Shown: piece after piece, positions 16,860 to 25,809 of the stretch | Numbering within the stretch: position 1 is the stretch's first letter | Layout: each line of letters starts with the position of its first letter | Source of the DNA: Roseateles_E cavernae | GTDB lineage: Bacteria > Pseudomonadota > Gammaproteobacteria > Burkholderiales > Burkholderiaceae_C | Assembly: GCF_040187885.1 (NCBI RefSeq) | Contig: NZ_JBDPLH010000009.1 | Span: 62,001 to 126,000, forward strand | Length of the DNA: 64,000 nucleotides | Reading direction: 5' to 3' | Program-made: the position numbers and the translations under genes | Notes under the pieces: generated by a model | The model's input: only the letters and a program-made list of their open reading frames with translations | Databases searched by the model: none | What the model was told of the DNA's origin: nothing

Positions 16860-18166
16860 TCGCCGCCGCGCTGCGCCGTGTCGAGCTGGACACCGTGCCG
16901 GTGGCCACGCCCACCGGCCGTCTGGTCGGCGCCTCCGGCCTGCTGCTGGAGAGCTCGGGCTGCGCGCTGCGCACCGGCCAGCGCTGCATGATCGAGGGCG
17001 CCGACGGCGAGTGGATCGCGGCCCAGGTGGTCGGTTTCCGCGACCAGGTCTCCTATCTGATGCCCTTCAAGAAGCCCGACGGCCTCTCCACCGGCGCCCG
17101 CGTGCTGCCGGCGCCCGAGAGCCGCAGCCTGATGATTGGCCCCTCGTGGCTGGGTCGCATCGTCAACGGCCTGGGCGAGCCTATCGACGGCCTCGGCCGG
17201 CTCGGCGGCGAACACCCGCTGCCGGCCCAGCCGCCCAAGGTCAACCCGCTGAAGAAGACACCGGTGCATGAGCCGCTGGACGTCGGCGTGCGCGCGATCA
17301 ACAGCATGTTGACGCTGGGCCGCGGCCAGCGGGTCGGCCTGATGGCCGGCTCGGGCGTCGGCAAGAGCGTCTTGCTGGGCCTGATCACGCGCCAGACCGT
17401 CGCCGACGTGGTGGTGGTGGGCCTGATCGGCGAGCGCGGCCGCGAGGTGCGCGAGTTCATCGACATGTCGCTGGGCCCGGCCGGCCTGGCGCGCGCCGTG
17501 GTCGTCGTGGCACCCGCCGACGAGTCGCCGCTGATGCGGCTGCGTGCCACCGAGCTGTGCCACACGATTGCCGCCCACTACCGCGACCAGGGCCAGCATG
17601 TGCTGCTGCTGGTGGACTCGCTGACCCGCTATGCGATGGCCCGCCGCGAGGTGGCGCTGGCGCTGGGCGAGCCGCCGGCCACGCGCGGCTATCCGCCTTC
17701 GGTCTTCAGCCTGCTGCCCGAGCTGGTCGAGAGCGCCGGCAACGGCGAGCACGACCGCGGCAGCATGAGCGCGATCTACACGGTGCTGGCCGAGGGCGAC
17801 GACCAGCAGGACCCGGTGGTCGACACGGCCCGCGCCATTCTCGACGGCCACATCGTGCTGTCGCGCGCGCTGGCCGAGCGCGGCCACTACCCGGCCATCG
17901 ACATCTCGCAGTCGATCAGCCGCTGCATGGCCCTGGTGGCCGCCAAGCCTCACCAGCAGGCCGCCCGCCTGCTCAAGCAGCTGGCCGCCCGCTACGAGCA
18001 GGTGCGCGAGCTGATGCCGCTGGGCGCCTATGTGCCCGGCGCCGACCCGCTGACCGACCGGGCGGTGACGCTGTTCCCGCGCATCGAGGCCTTTCTGCAC
18101 CAGGGTGTCAACGAGGCGGCGCCGCTGGCCGAGACCTTGCAGCAGCTGGAGGAGTTGCTGGCATGA
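16856..18166 (+). CDS. fliI: Flagellum-specific export ATPase FliI
   Basis: 436 residues. ATPase of the flagellar export apparatus, related to F1-beta. Walker A AGSGVGKS is at 164-171, then LIGERGREVREF (190-201) and the Walker B region HVLLLVDSLTRYAMARREVA, with the family motif YPPSVFSLLPELVE. It starts with ATG overlapping the fliH stop and overlaps fliJ by 4 bases. Confidence 0.97.
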   Translation: MIAAALRRVELDTVPVATPTGRLVGASGLLLESSGCALRTGQRCMIEGADGEWIAAQVVGFRDQVSYLMPFKKPDGLSTGARVLPAPESRSLMIGPSWLGRIVNGLGEPIDGLGRLGGEHPLPAQPPKVNPLKKTPVHEPLDVGVRAINSMLTLGRGQRVGLMAGSGVGKSVLLGLITRQTVADVVVVGLIGERGREVREFIDMSLGPAGLARAVVVVAPADESPLMRLRATELCHTIAAHYRDQGQHVLLLVDSLTRYAMARREVALALGEPPATRGYPPSVFSLLPELVESAGNGEHDRGSMSAIYTVLAEGDDQQDPVVDTARAILDGHIVLSRALAERGHYPAIDISQSISRCMALVAAKPHQQAARLLKQLAARYEQVRELMPLGAYVPGADPLTDRAVTLFPRIEAFLHQGVNEAAPLAETLQQLEELLA

Positions 18167-18597
18167 GCAAGGCACCGATGCAAAACAGCCTGAGTCGCCT
18201 GATCGAGCTGCGCGAGCGCGAGCTGGAGCAGCACCAGGCCCAGCTGGCCGCCAAGCAGCAGCTGCGCGACCGCCAGGCGGCGATGGTGACGCGGCTGGAG
18301 CAGCTGAGCCAGCAGATCGGCCCGACCGGCGCGGCCGTGCCCAGCCTCGCGGCCAACAGCGCCGCCTACAAGCAGGCGGTGCTGCAATGGGCCGAACAGC
18401 AGCGCCAGGACCTGGCCCTGCACGAGGCCGATATGGCGGTGCAGCGCCAGGCCATGCTGGCCGTGGCGCGCAAGCAGGAGGCCTATGGCCAGCTGCTGGG
18501 CCGCGTCGTCTCGCGGGCCCAGCAGGCCGAGGAGCGCCAGCAGCAGAAGTTCCAGGACGATCTGGCCAGCCAGGTCTGGCAGCGGGGGCTGGCATGA
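18163..18597 (+). CDS. fliJ: Flagellar export protein FliJ
   Basis: 144 residues from the ATG at 18163 (ATGA overlap with fliI). Almost wholly alpha-helical coiled coil rich in Gln, Arg and Glu (LIELRERELEQHQAQLAAKQ), as expected for FliJ, the stalk-like protein that links FliI to FlhA. Sequence conservation in this family is low, so the call uses position, length and coiled-coil content. Confidence 0.88.
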   Translation: MSKAPMQNSLSRLIELRERELEQHQAQLAAKQQLRDRQAAMVTRLEQLSQQIGPTGAAVPSLAANSAAYKQAVLQWAEQQRQDLALHEADMAVQRQAMLAVARKQEAYGQLLGRVVSRAQQAEERQQQKFQDDLASQVWQRGLA

Positions 18598-18620
18598 CAA
18601 ACCCTCAGCAATTTAAGTGC

Positions 18621-18659
18621 CAGGGCGAAGGAGTCGCCCTGAAGCAAGGTAGTCCTACC
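18621..18659 (+). other. Two hairpins in the fliJ-fliD spacer
   Basis: CAGGGCGA/TCGCCCTG forms a perfect 8-bp stem with a 5-base loop (18621-18641). GGTAG/CTACC (18648-18659) forms a second small one. There is no T-run. They may mark an mRNA processing point between the basal-body and filament-cap gene groups. Confidence 0.4.
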
Positions 18660-18681
18660 CAACACCTTGCAGGAGCACGTC

Positions 18682-20061
18682 ATGGCTAATTTCGACCCGT
18701 CCACCCTGGCCACCCAGCTGGCGACCGCCTACACCCAGCAGACCCAGAGCCTGCTGACGGCGCAGAACAAGACCAGCCAGGCCACGTCGACCGCGCTGAG
18801 CAAGCTGCAAAGCTCGCTGCAGGGCTTCGACACGGCGATGAAGGCCCTGACCACCGGCAAGAACGGCCTGGCCCAGCTCAGCGCCGGCTTTGCCAACACC
18901 GCCACCGGCACGGCCAAGGCGGATTCAACGGCGCTGCCGGGCAGCTACCAGATCTTCGTCGAGAAGCTGGCCAGCTCGCACCAACTGGCCTTCAAGGATG
19001 TGCCGGCCCAGGATGTGTCGGCCTGGCCCGCAGGGCCGCTGAATATGTCGGTCAATCTGGCCAACGGCAGCAATTTCGTCGTCAATCTGGCCAATGCCGA
19101 TGCCGACAACGATGGCAGCCTGTCCCAGGTCGAGCTCGCGCGTGCGATCAACCAGGCCAGTGGCAATGCCGGCGCGGTGACGGCCCAGGTGATCACGGCC
19201 GGCGGCCAGTCGCAGCTGAGCCTGAGCTCGGGCGTCAGCGGCGAGGGCGGCGCCATCAGTCTGGACACCAGCGGCATCCCGGCCGGCGCGCTGCGCAGCG
19301 CGCTGGAAGACCCGGCCAAGAAGCTGCAGCTGACGGCCGCCCAGGATGCGGTGGTCTGGATGGGAGCCCAGGGCTCGGGCATCCAGATCAAGCAGGGCAG
19401 CAATGAGCTGACGGCCATCCCCGGCGTCAGCGTCACGCTGAAGGCCTTGAGCAGCGGCGCACCCGATGTGCTGACCGTGGCCAAGGACGAGAGCGCGACG
19501 ACGGCCAAGGTGAAGAGCTTTGTCGATGCCTACAACGCGCTGGAGAAAAGCCTCAGCGAGCTGACCGCCGCCGGCAAGGACGGCGCCGCCTCGGCCGCTT
19601 TCGCCACCGATGCCGGCGTGCGATCGCTGCGCAACCGCTTGAACAACATCCTGCGCCAGGATTTCGGCGGCCTGGCCCTGCGCGACCTGGGCATCAGCGC
19701 CGACCGCAACGGTCAGCTGAGCCTGGACAGCGCCAAGCTGAACAAGACGCTGGCGACCAAGCCCGATGCGCTCGACCAGGTGTTCGGCAAGTCTTCGCTG
19801 AGCTCGGGCAGCGGCGTGCTGGGGGCTTTCAGCGTCGCGGTCGATCAGTGGACCAACAGCGTCTCGGGCCAGATCGCGCAGCGCAAGAGCTCGGTGCAGT
19901 CGCAGCAGAAGGCCATCGGCGAACGCCAGACCCGGCTCGACAACCAGTACGAGCAGTCCTACCAACGCTATCTGAAGCAGTTCACCGCCTTGCAGCAGGT
20001 GCAGGCGCAGATGGCCGATACCACCAGCCTGTTCAGCTCGCTGAGCTTACCGAACTCATAA
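18682..20061 (+). CDS. fliD: Filament cap / hook-associated protein 2, FliD
   Basis: 459 residues. FliD caps the growing filament and folds flagellin. ATG at 18682 is preceded by AGGAG at 18671; a TTG in frame 15 bases upstream is less likely. The N-terminal helix DPSTLATQLATAYTQQTQSL, central beta-rich domains, VKSFVDAYNALEKSLSEL, and the C-terminal NQYEQSYQRYLKQFTALQQV coiled coil match the family. In lateral loci this gene is lafB, followed, as here, by fliS, fliT and fliK. Confidence 0.95.
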   Translation: MANFDPSTLATQLATAYTQQTQSLLTAQNKTSQATSTALSKLQSSLQGFDTAMKALTTGKNGLAQLSAGFANTATGTAKADSTALPGSYQIFVEKLASSHQLAFKDVPAQDVSAWPAGPLNMSVNLANGSNFVVNLANADADNDGSLSQVELARAINQASGNAGAVTAQVITAGGQSQLSLSSGVSGEGGAISLDTSGIPAGALRSALEDPAKKLQLTAAQDAVVWMGAQGSGIQIKQGSNELTAIPGVSVTLKALSSGAPDVLTVAKDESATTAKVKSFVDAYNALEKSLSELTAAGKDGAASAAFATDAGVRSLRNRLNNILRQDFGGLALRDLGISADRNGQLSLDSAKLNKTLATKPDALDQVFGKSSLSSGSGVLGAFSVAVDQWTNSVSGQIAQRKSSVQSQQKAIGERQTRLDNQYEQSYQRYLKQFTALQQVQAQMADTTSLFSSLSLPNS

Positions 20062-20064
20062 ACG

Positions 20065-20454
20065 ATGACTTACGACGCCTACCAAAGCTACCAAGCCGTC
20101 AATCTCAAGGCCCAGACCGCCCAGGCTTCGCCGGTGCAGCTGGTGCTGGTCCTGATGGACGGCCTGATCGATGAACTGGCCCGCGCCCGCGGCCATATCG
20201 AGGCCCGCCGCTACGAGCTCAAGGCCAGCAGCCTGGAAAAATGCGTCAGCATCATCAACGGCCTGTCCAGCGCGCTGGACGTGGACGCCGGCAGCGAGGT
20301 GGTGCACAACCTCGCCCGTCTCTATGACTACTGCGCCGAGCGCCTGTACCGCGCCGGCGTCGAGCTCAATGTCGCCATCGTCGACGAGGTGAGCGGCCTG
20401 TTGGCCAATATCCGCAGCGGCTGGCAAGGCGTGCAGGCGAACAGCCATGGCTGA
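20065..20454 (+). CDS. fliS: Flagellin export chaperone FliS
   Basis: 129 residues with AYQSYQAVNLKAQTAQASPV and QLVLVLMDGLIDELARARGH, the FliS signature. FliS binds flagellin C-termini in the cytoplasm and prevents premature assembly. It begins 3 bases after the fliD stop and overlaps fliT by 8 bases. Confidence 0.95.
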   Translation: MTYDAYQSYQAVNLKAQTAQASPVQLVLVLMDGLIDELARARGHIEARRYELKASSLEKCVSIINGLSSALDVDAGSEVVHNLARLYDYCAERLYRAGVELNVAIVDEVSGLLANIRSGWQGVQANSHG

Positions 20455-20779
20455 GCGCATGCCACTGATCGAACGCCTGGGTCGCGGCCTGAAGCAGGCC
20501 AGCGGCGCGCGCGACTGGCAGGCGCTGGCCCGCCTGGATCGCGAGCTGGCCCTGGCGCTGCGCGACTGGACCGATGTGGCCGGCTGGAGCGCGACCGAAC
20601 GCGGCGCGCTGCAGGCCCTGCAGCGCCAGCACCAGGACGCCCGCCTGCATTGCGCGGCCGAGTTGCAGAACCTGGCCCAGACCCTGGAGCAGATGCGTGC
20701 CGGCCAAGGCCGCTGGCAGGCCTATGCCGAGAGCAGCAACTGGTCCGACAGCGCCCAGGACGAGGAGGCCCGCGCATGA
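20447..20779 (+). CDS. fliT: Probable FliT-type flagellar chaperone
   Basis: 110 residues, helical, Gln/Ala/Leu/Arg rich, starting MAERMPLIERLGRGLKQASG. FliT-like proteins chaperone the cap protein FliD and are poorly conserved in sequence. The call rests on size, helical character and position between fliS and fliK, which is the lafC-lafD-lafE order of lateral systems. It overlaps both neighbours. Confidence 0.7.
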   Translation: MAERMPLIERLGRGLKQASGARDWQALARLDRELALALRDWTDVAGWSATERGALQALQRQHQDARLHCAAELQNLAQTLEQMRAGQGRWQAYAESSNWSDSAQDEEARA

Positions 20780-21918
20780 ACAGCAACACTCTTTTGCTCA
20801 ACACCGGTGCCGGCGCCGCGCTATTGCCGGGTCTGAACGGTGGCGTGCTGCTCAACGCGGCCCAGCCGCTCGGCCAGAACTTGGGCCAGCCCGGTTTCGC
20901 CAACACGCTGGCGCTGCAGCAGGACGTTGCGCTGCTGCAGCAGCAGCCGGCAGCGCTGCCGACCACGGTAGAGCCTGCGACCCCGCCCGCCGCAGACAGC
21001 GCCGTGCTGGCAGCGGCCGGCGAACCGACAGCCGAAGCAGGGCAAGGAACTGAAACCGATCCGAGCGCGGCCGAGCCGGTTCTGGAGGCCCAGTCCAGCC
21101 ATGTGCTGGCGGCCCTGGGCCTGTGGCAGCCTCCGATAGCGGCGCAGGCTGCGGCCATGCCGGCGGCCGGCATGCCGTCGCTGCCTGTCGCTCCGACCGC
21201 TGCCGCGGTGCCCGACAAGCTCTCCGCCGCCGCGGCCGAGTCGACACTGCTGACCGCGCTCCCGACCGTCGCCATCGGCGCCAAGTCCGGCAGCGCGGCG
21301 GACAGTGCGCCGTCGGCCGGCTTCGACGCGGCGCTCACACTGCCTGCGCCGAGCGGCATCGACGGCGTCAGGCCGGCGGCGGCCGTCGCCGCGGCGGCGC
21401 TGCCGACCGGCGACGCCGGCCCCACGCCGGCGCCTGCCCTGGTGCTGAAGGGCGAGCCCACCCAATGGCAGCAGCCCTTGCTGCAGGCCTTGGGCGACCG
21501 GCTGCAGCTGCAGATCGCTGCCCGCAGCGAGCAGGCCGTGATCAAGCTGGACCCGCCGATGCTGGGCCAGGTCGAGATCGCGATCCGCCAGCAGGCCGGC
21601 GAGCTGCAGGTGCGCATGAGCGCCAGCCATGGCGAGGTGGCGCGCCAGCTGCATCAGGTCAGCGACGGCCTGCGCCAGGACCTGGTGCAGCGCCACAGCG
21701 GCGAGGTGACGGTGCAGGTGATGCAGACCGCACGCGGCGGTGACGACGCGCGCCAGGCCGGTCGCGATGCGCAGCAGCAGCCCTCCCAGCAGCAGGCCCA
21801 GCAAAACGCCCAGGATCAGCGCGAACAACAACGCCGCCCGGGCCGCGGTCTGCATGAGGACGAGGCTGCCGCCCGTGGATTCGCGAGCTCGCTGAACGCC
21901 GCCGACACCCCGGCCTGA
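20776..21918 (+). CDS. fliK: Flagellar hook-length control protein FliK
   Basis: 380 residues from the ATG at 20776 (ATGA overlap with fliT). FliK is the exported ruler that switches FlhB specificity. The first 220 residues are Ala/Pro-rich and disordered-looking. The C-terminal Flg_hook domain (about 225-325) shows SEQAVIKLDPPMLGQVEIAI and QAGELQVRMSASHGEVARQL, the conserved core LxPxxLGxVEV pattern. A Gln-rich tail ends the protein. In lateral loci this is lafE. Confidence 0.93.
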   Translation: MNSNTLLLNTGAGAALLPGLNGGVLLNAAQPLGQNLGQPGFANTLALQQDVALLQQQPAALPTTVEPATPPAADSAVLAAAGEPTAEAGQGTETDPSAAEPVLEAQSSHVLAALGLWQPPIAAQAAAMPAAGMPSLPVAPTAAAVPDKLSAAAAESTLLTALPTVAIGAKSGSAADSAPSAGFDAALTLPAPSGIDGVRPAAAVAAAALPTGDAGPTPAPALVLKGEPTQWQQPLLQALGDRLQLQIAARSEQAVIKLDPPMLGQVEIAIRQQAGELQVRMSASHGEVARQLHQVSDGLRQDLVQRHSGEVTVQVMQTARGGDDARQAGRDAQQQPSQQQAQQNAQDQREQQRRPGRGLHEDEAAARGFASSLNAADTPA

Positions 21919-21934
21919 ACCGACGGACAAGCCC

Positions 21935-22408
21935 ATGAAAAATTTCAAACTGATTCTGATCGTGGCCCTGGTGGGCCTGCTGGCTGCGGCCGGCGCCGGC
22001 GCCGCCGTCTGGTGGAGCATGGCCAACAAGGCCCCGAGCCCGGACAAGTCCGGCAAGGCCGTCGCCGAAGCACCGGCCAAACCGGCGCCCGACTACAAAT
22101 ACGTAACCCTGGACAAGGTGCTGATCATGCTGCGCGGCCGTGCCGGCGAGACGGTCTCGCACTACATGGCCATCGATGTCGTGTTCAAGGCGCTGCCCGA
22201 GCAGGAGAAGCGCGCCAAGGAGCATCTGCCGCTGCTGCGCACGATCGCGGTCAAGGCGCTGTCCGAGTACACGGTCGAGACGGCGCAAGGCATGACGGTG
22301 GCGCAGTTCGCCGATGAGCTGAACAAGGCCTACCAGGCCAACTATGCGGCCGAGCAGCGCGAGCCGCCCTTTGCCGAAGCCCTGATCGGCAAGCTGATCA
22401 TCGAGTAA
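21935..22408 (+). CDS. fliL: Stator-associated protein FliL
   Basis: 157 residues with one N-terminal membrane helix (LILIVALVGLLAAAGAGAAV, about 6-25), a Pro/Ala linker and a periplasmic domain containing YVTLDKVLIMLRGRAGETVS, as in FliL, which rings the MotAB stator. Position before the sigma factor and stator genes is the lafF-lafS-lafT-lafU order. Confidence 0.88.
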   Translation: MKNFKLILIVALVGLLAAAGAGAAVWWSMANKAPSPDKSGKAVAEAPAKPAPDYKYVTLDKVLIMLRGRAGETVSHYMAIDVVFKALPEQEKRAKEHLPLLRTIAVKALSEYTVETAQGMTVAQFADELNKAYQANYAAEQREPPFAEALIGKLIIE

Positions 22409-22425
22409 GAGCAGCCGACCGCGCC

Positions 22426-23151
22426 ATGCAAGCCACCGCCTACGCCGAGCTGAATCAGGCCGCCCATGCCGCGCATGCCGGCCTGGGGCCCGACTTCGAG
22501 CAGCGCCAGCTGCGCGCGTATGCCCCCTTGGTCAAGCGCATCGCACGCCAGCTCAATGCCCAGGCCAGCGCGGTGATGGACCGCGAGGACATGGAGCAGA
22601 TCGGCCTGATGGGCCTGCTCGAAGCGCTGCGCCGCTATGGCGAGCCCGACGAGGCCTTCGGCGCGTTTGCCGCGTTGCGCGTGCGCGGCGCCATCCTCGA
22701 CGAACTGCGGCGCCAGGACTGGCGGCCGCGCTCGGTGCGCCAGGACAGCCACAAGGTGCGCGACGCGCTGCGCGCGCTGACCCGCAAGCTGGGCCACGAG
22801 CCCAGCGAGGCCGAGATTCTCGCGCATCTGAAGCTGACGCCGCAGGCCTGGTCCGCCTACCAGCAGGCCGAGGTGGCCGAGGAGCTGGCCAGCTTCGACG
22901 AGCTGGTCCAGGAACTCAGCAATCTGCCCAGCGAGAGCCGCACGCCCGAGGCCCAGCTGATGATCAACCGCAGCATCGAGCAGGCACTGACCAGCCTGGA
23001 CGAGCGCGAGCAGAAGGTCATCCAGCTTTACTACGAATTCGACGCCAGCCTGAAGGAAATCGCCGCGGTGCTGGACCTCACCGAGGCGCGCGTCTCGCAG
23101 ATCAACAAGGGCGCGCTGCGGAAGATGAAAACCTTCCTGCAGCAAGCCTGA
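22426..23151 (+). CDS. fliA: Flagellar sigma factor sigma-28 (FliA)
   Basis: 241 residues. FliA directs RNA polymerase to late flagellar promoters. Region 2: YAPLVKRIARQLNAQASAVM and EDMEQIGLMGLLEALRRYGE. Region 3: ILDELRRQDWRPRSVRQ. Region 4 helix-turn-helix: SLKEIAAVLDLTEARVSQIN. Length is normal. With flgM in the same locus this gives the system a private late-gene checkpoint (lafS equivalent). Confidence 0.96.
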   Translation: MQATAYAELNQAAHAAHAGLGPDFEQRQLRAYAPLVKRIARQLNAQASAVMDREDMEQIGLMGLLEALRRYGEPDEAFGAFAALRVRGAILDELRRQDWRPRSVRQDSHKVRDALRALTRKLGHEPSEAEILAHLKLTPQAWSAYQQAEVAEELASFDELVQELSNLPSESRTPEAQLMINRSIEQALTSLDEREQKVIQLYYEFDASLKEIAAVLDLTEARVSQINKGALRKMKTFLQQA

Positions 23152-23172
23152 TTCAAGAAAGTAGCAACAACC

Positions 23173-24102
23173 ATGCAGCCGTTCATTGGAATCGTCATCG
23201 TGCTGGGCTGTGTCTTCGGCGGCTTCATGCTGCACGGCGGCAGCTTCAAGGTGATCTGGCAGCCGGTCGAGCTGCTGATCATCCTGGGCGCCGGCCTGGG
23301 CGCCATCGTGCTGGGCAACCCCAAGCATGTGCTGTCGGAGATGATGCTGCAGCTCAAGAAGGTGATGCTGCCGCGCAAGGCCGGCGAGGAATTCCAGCGC
23401 CAGCTGCTGCTGCTGATGTATGAGCTGCTGCAGACGGCGGCCGGTGGCCTGAAGGCGCTGGACGCCCACGTCGAGGCGCCGCACGAGAGCGCGCTGTTCA
23501 AGCGCTATCCGCTGATCCTGGACGAGCCCAAGCTGCTGCACTTCATCGTCGACAACTTCCGTCTGATGGCCATGGGCAAGATCAATGCCCACGAGCTCGA
23601 GGGCGTGCTGGAGCAGGAGCTGGAGGCCATTCATGACGAGCTGGCCCAGCCGGCCAAGTCGCTGCACAAGATCGGCGAGGCGATGCCGGGCTTCGGCATC
23701 CTGGCCGCCGTGCTGGGCATCGTGATGGCGATGAGCTCGGTGGCCGAGGGCGCCGACACCGGGCAGATCGCGCTGATGGTGGCCGCGGCCATGGTCGGCA
23801 CCTTCATCGGCATCTTCTTCTGCTATGCCGTGCTGGACCCGCTGAGCAATATGATGAAGCAGCAGGTCAACGAAGAGATGGCTGCGATGGAATCGGTCAA
23901 GGTCGTGCTGGTCACCCATGTCTCGGGCAAGCCGCCGCTGCTGGCCATCGATGCCGGCCGCCGCCTGGTGCAGCTGAACATCAAGCCCAGCTTCGCGGTG
24001 CTGGAGGGCTGGATCGACAAGATGCAGGACGCCGGCGACGCCGAGGCGACGCCGCGCCGCCGTGCCACCGACCGCATGCCGGGAGAGCGCCGTGCTGCCT
24101 AG
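23173..24102 (+). CDS. motA: Flagellar stator protein MotA (lateral type, lafT)
   Basis: 309 residues, four membrane helices. The cytoplasmic loop keeps FKRYPLILDEPKLLHFIVDN and FRLMAMGKINAHELEGVLEQ, the rotor-contact segment with the conserved Arg and Glu. The third membrane segment has the conserved proline in GEAMPGFGILAAVLGIVMAM. Length and motifs match proton-type E. coli-like MotA; the ion is inferred. It overlaps motB. Confidence 0.95.
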   Translation: MQPFIGIVIVLGCVFGGFMLHGGSFKVIWQPVELLIILGAGLGAIVLGNPKHVLSEMMLQLKKVMLPRKAGEEFQRQLLLLMYELLQTAAGGLKALDAHVEAPHESALFKRYPLILDEPKLLHFIVDNFRLMAMGKINAHELEGVLEQELEAIHDELAQPAKSLHKIGEAMPGFGILAAVLGIVMAMSSVAEGADTGQIALMVAAAMVGTFIGIFFCYAVLDPLSNMMKQQVNEEMAAMESVKVVLVTHVSGKPPLLAIDAGRRLVQLNIKPSFAVLEGWIDKMQDAGDAEATPRRRATDRMPGERRAA

Positions 24103-25060
24103 TAGCAAGGTCGGCGCCAAGGCCGATCATCACCAGACCGTCGTCAAGCGCGTGTCGCGCAAGCACGACGACGAAGGCCACGGCGGCGCCTGGAAGGTCG
24201 CCTTCGCCGACTTCTGCCTGGCCCTGCTGTGCCTGTTCCTGGTGCTGTGGCTGCTGGCCTCGCGCGAGACCGAGGCGATGCAGCAGGTGCTGCAGAGCAA
24301 TGGCAGCAAGATGCTGGGCGAGGGCAGTGGCACCAGCAATGCGATCGCCGCCGGCATGAAGGGCAGCCTGATCGAGCGCCACCCGGTGCCGGCGCGCGAG
24401 CAGGAGCTGATGCGCGGCCGCAGCGAGAACCTCGACGACCCGCAGGCCGTCAAGCACTACGAGAGCCCGGCCGAGTTCCGCGATCTGGCGCGCCTGATCG
24501 AGCGCGCCAGCGCCGAGGAAGGGCTGCAAGGCAATCTGCAGACCGCGATCACGCCGCAAGGCCTGCGCCTGATGCTGCACGACACCGATGCCGAGGGCAT
24601 GTTCGACCGTGGCAGCGCGATGCCCAACCAGCGCTTTCGCGCGCTGCTGCGCAAGCTCGGTGCGGTGTTCGCGAAGGTCGACAACCCGCTGCTGATCGTC
24701 GGCCATACCGATGCCTCGCAGTACCGCGGCCGCAGCATCGGCGCCTTCTCCAACACCGCGCTGTCCAGCCATCGTGCGATGGCGGCGCGCTTTCATCTGC
24801 TCGAAGGCGGCATGGTCGAGCGCAGCGTGATGCAGGTCAGCGGCATGGCCGACGCCGCGCCGCTGGACGAGCGCGATCCGAACGCGGCCATCAACCGCCG
24901 CATCGAGCTGATGGTGCTGACCCACCGCCAGTCGCAGCTGATGGCCGCGATGTTCGGTGCTCCGCGCCAGAGCTTGCCCGTTGCCGACGGCCTGAGCGCC
25001 GAAACCCCCGAGGCCATGCGCGAGCTGCGCCGGGTCCTGCAAAGCCAGCCGGCGAACTGA
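24092..25060 (+). CDS. motB: Flagellar stator protein MotB (lateral type, lafU)
   Basis: 322 residues using the GTG at 24092, which has GGGAGAG just upstream and overlaps motA by 11 bases; an earlier in-frame GTG/ATG lies inside motA. One membrane helix carries the ion-binding Asp in WKVAFADFCLALLCLFLVLW (about 32-51). The C-terminal OmpA-like peptidoglycan-binding domain has LLIVGHTDASQYRG and ALSSHRAMAARFHL. MotB anchors the stator to the wall. Confidence 0.94.
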   Translation: MLPSSKVGAKADHHQTVVKRVSRKHDDEGHGGAWKVAFADFCLALLCLFLVLWLLASRETEAMQQVLQSNGSKMLGEGSGTSNAIAAGMKGSLIERHPVPAREQELMRGRSENLDDPQAVKHYESPAEFRDLARLIERASAEEGLQGNLQTAITPQGLRLMLHDTDAEGMFDRGSAMPNQRFRALLRKLGAVFAKVDNPLLIVGHTDASQYRGRSIGAFSNTALSSHRAMAARFHLLEGGMVERSVMQVSGMADAAPLDERDPNAAINRRIELMVLTHRQSQLMAAMFGAPRQSLPVADGLSAETPEAMRELRRVLQSQPAN

Positions 25061-25096
25061 GGGCCGGCCATGCGTACCAAAGCAAGAGGTGATCGT

Positions 25097-25384
25097 ATGA
25101 GAGTCACAGGACAGAACGGCCAGCCGGTCGACAAGCTGGCCGAGAAGAGCGAGATTGGCAAGACCCGCGAGGCCGCGCCGGCCGTGCTGGGCGCGGCCAC
25201 GGCCGTCGACGCCGCACTGGAGTCCAGCACCTTGCAGCCGGCCAAGGCCGCGCTGGCCGAGATGCCCGAGATCGACCAGGCCAAGGTGGACATGCTGCGC
25301 GAGGCCCTGGCCCGCGGCGAGATCACCTTCGATGCCGGCCGCCTGGCCAAGCTGATCCAGCGCTTCCACGGGGGGCGGGGATGA
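25097..25384 (+). CDS. flgM: Anti-sigma-28 factor FlgM
   Basis: 95 residues from the ATG at 25097, chosen because AAGAGGTGAT ends 5 bases before it; an ATG at 25070 is in frame but lacks this site. The C-terminal part EIDQAKVDMLREALARGEIT followed by FDAGRLAKLIQRF is the FlgM sigma-binding region. FlgM holds FliA inactive until exported through the finished hook. It overlaps flgN by 4 bases. Confidence 0.92.
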   Translation: MRVTGQNGQPVDKLAEKSEIGKTREAAPAVLGAATAVDAALESSTLQPAKAALAEMPEIDQAKVDMLREALARGEITFDAGRLAKLIQRFHGGRG

Positions 25385-25809
25385 GCAAGGTTGCCGAGGT
25401 GCTGGCGCGGCTGCTGCGCGATCTGCATGCGGACCGCTCGGCCTATGCCCGCCTGCGCGAGCTGCTCGAAGAACAGTTCCAGGCCGCGCTGCGCCACCGC
25501 AGCGAGCAGCTCGGCGCGCTGGCCGCCGACATCGTGGCCCTGGTCGAACAGCTCGACCAGCGCCGCGCGGTGCGCGGCGAGCTGCTGCTGGCCCTGCTGG
25601 GTCGCAACAGCAAGCCCAGTGTCGAGGCCTTGCTGCAGCGCCTGTCGGGCGCCAGCGCGCAGACGCTGGCGGCCGCCTGGCAAGGCCTGGAGCAGCAAGT
25701 CGTCGAGTGCAAGGCCCTGAACCTGCGCAACTGCCAGCTGATCACCGACCAGCATGCGCTGATGCAGCGGGTGCTGGGCGTCGAGGAGGCTTCCTATGCT
25801 GAATGCTGA
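25381..25809 (+). CDS. flgN: Flagellar export chaperone FlgN
   Basis: 142 residues, helical, with LARLLRDLHADRSAYARLRE, AADIVALVEQLDQRRAVRGE and LNLRNCQLITDQHALMQRVL, matching the FlgN pattern. FlgN is the chaperone for the hook-filament junction proteins FlgK and FlgL. It lies between flgM and the glucosaminidase gene, overlapping both. Confidence 0.9.
   Translation: MSKVAEVLARLLRDLHADRSAYARLRELLEEQFQAALRHRSEQLGALAADIVALVEQLDQRRAVRGELLLALLGRNSKPSVEALLQRLSGASAQTLAAAWQGLEQQVVECKALNLRNCQLITDQHALMQRVLGVEEASYAEC

Noticed and set aside
16319..18595. 758-codon open frame on the minus strand
   Set aside because: Antisense to fliH, fliI and fliJ, which carry firm motifs such as the Walker A site.
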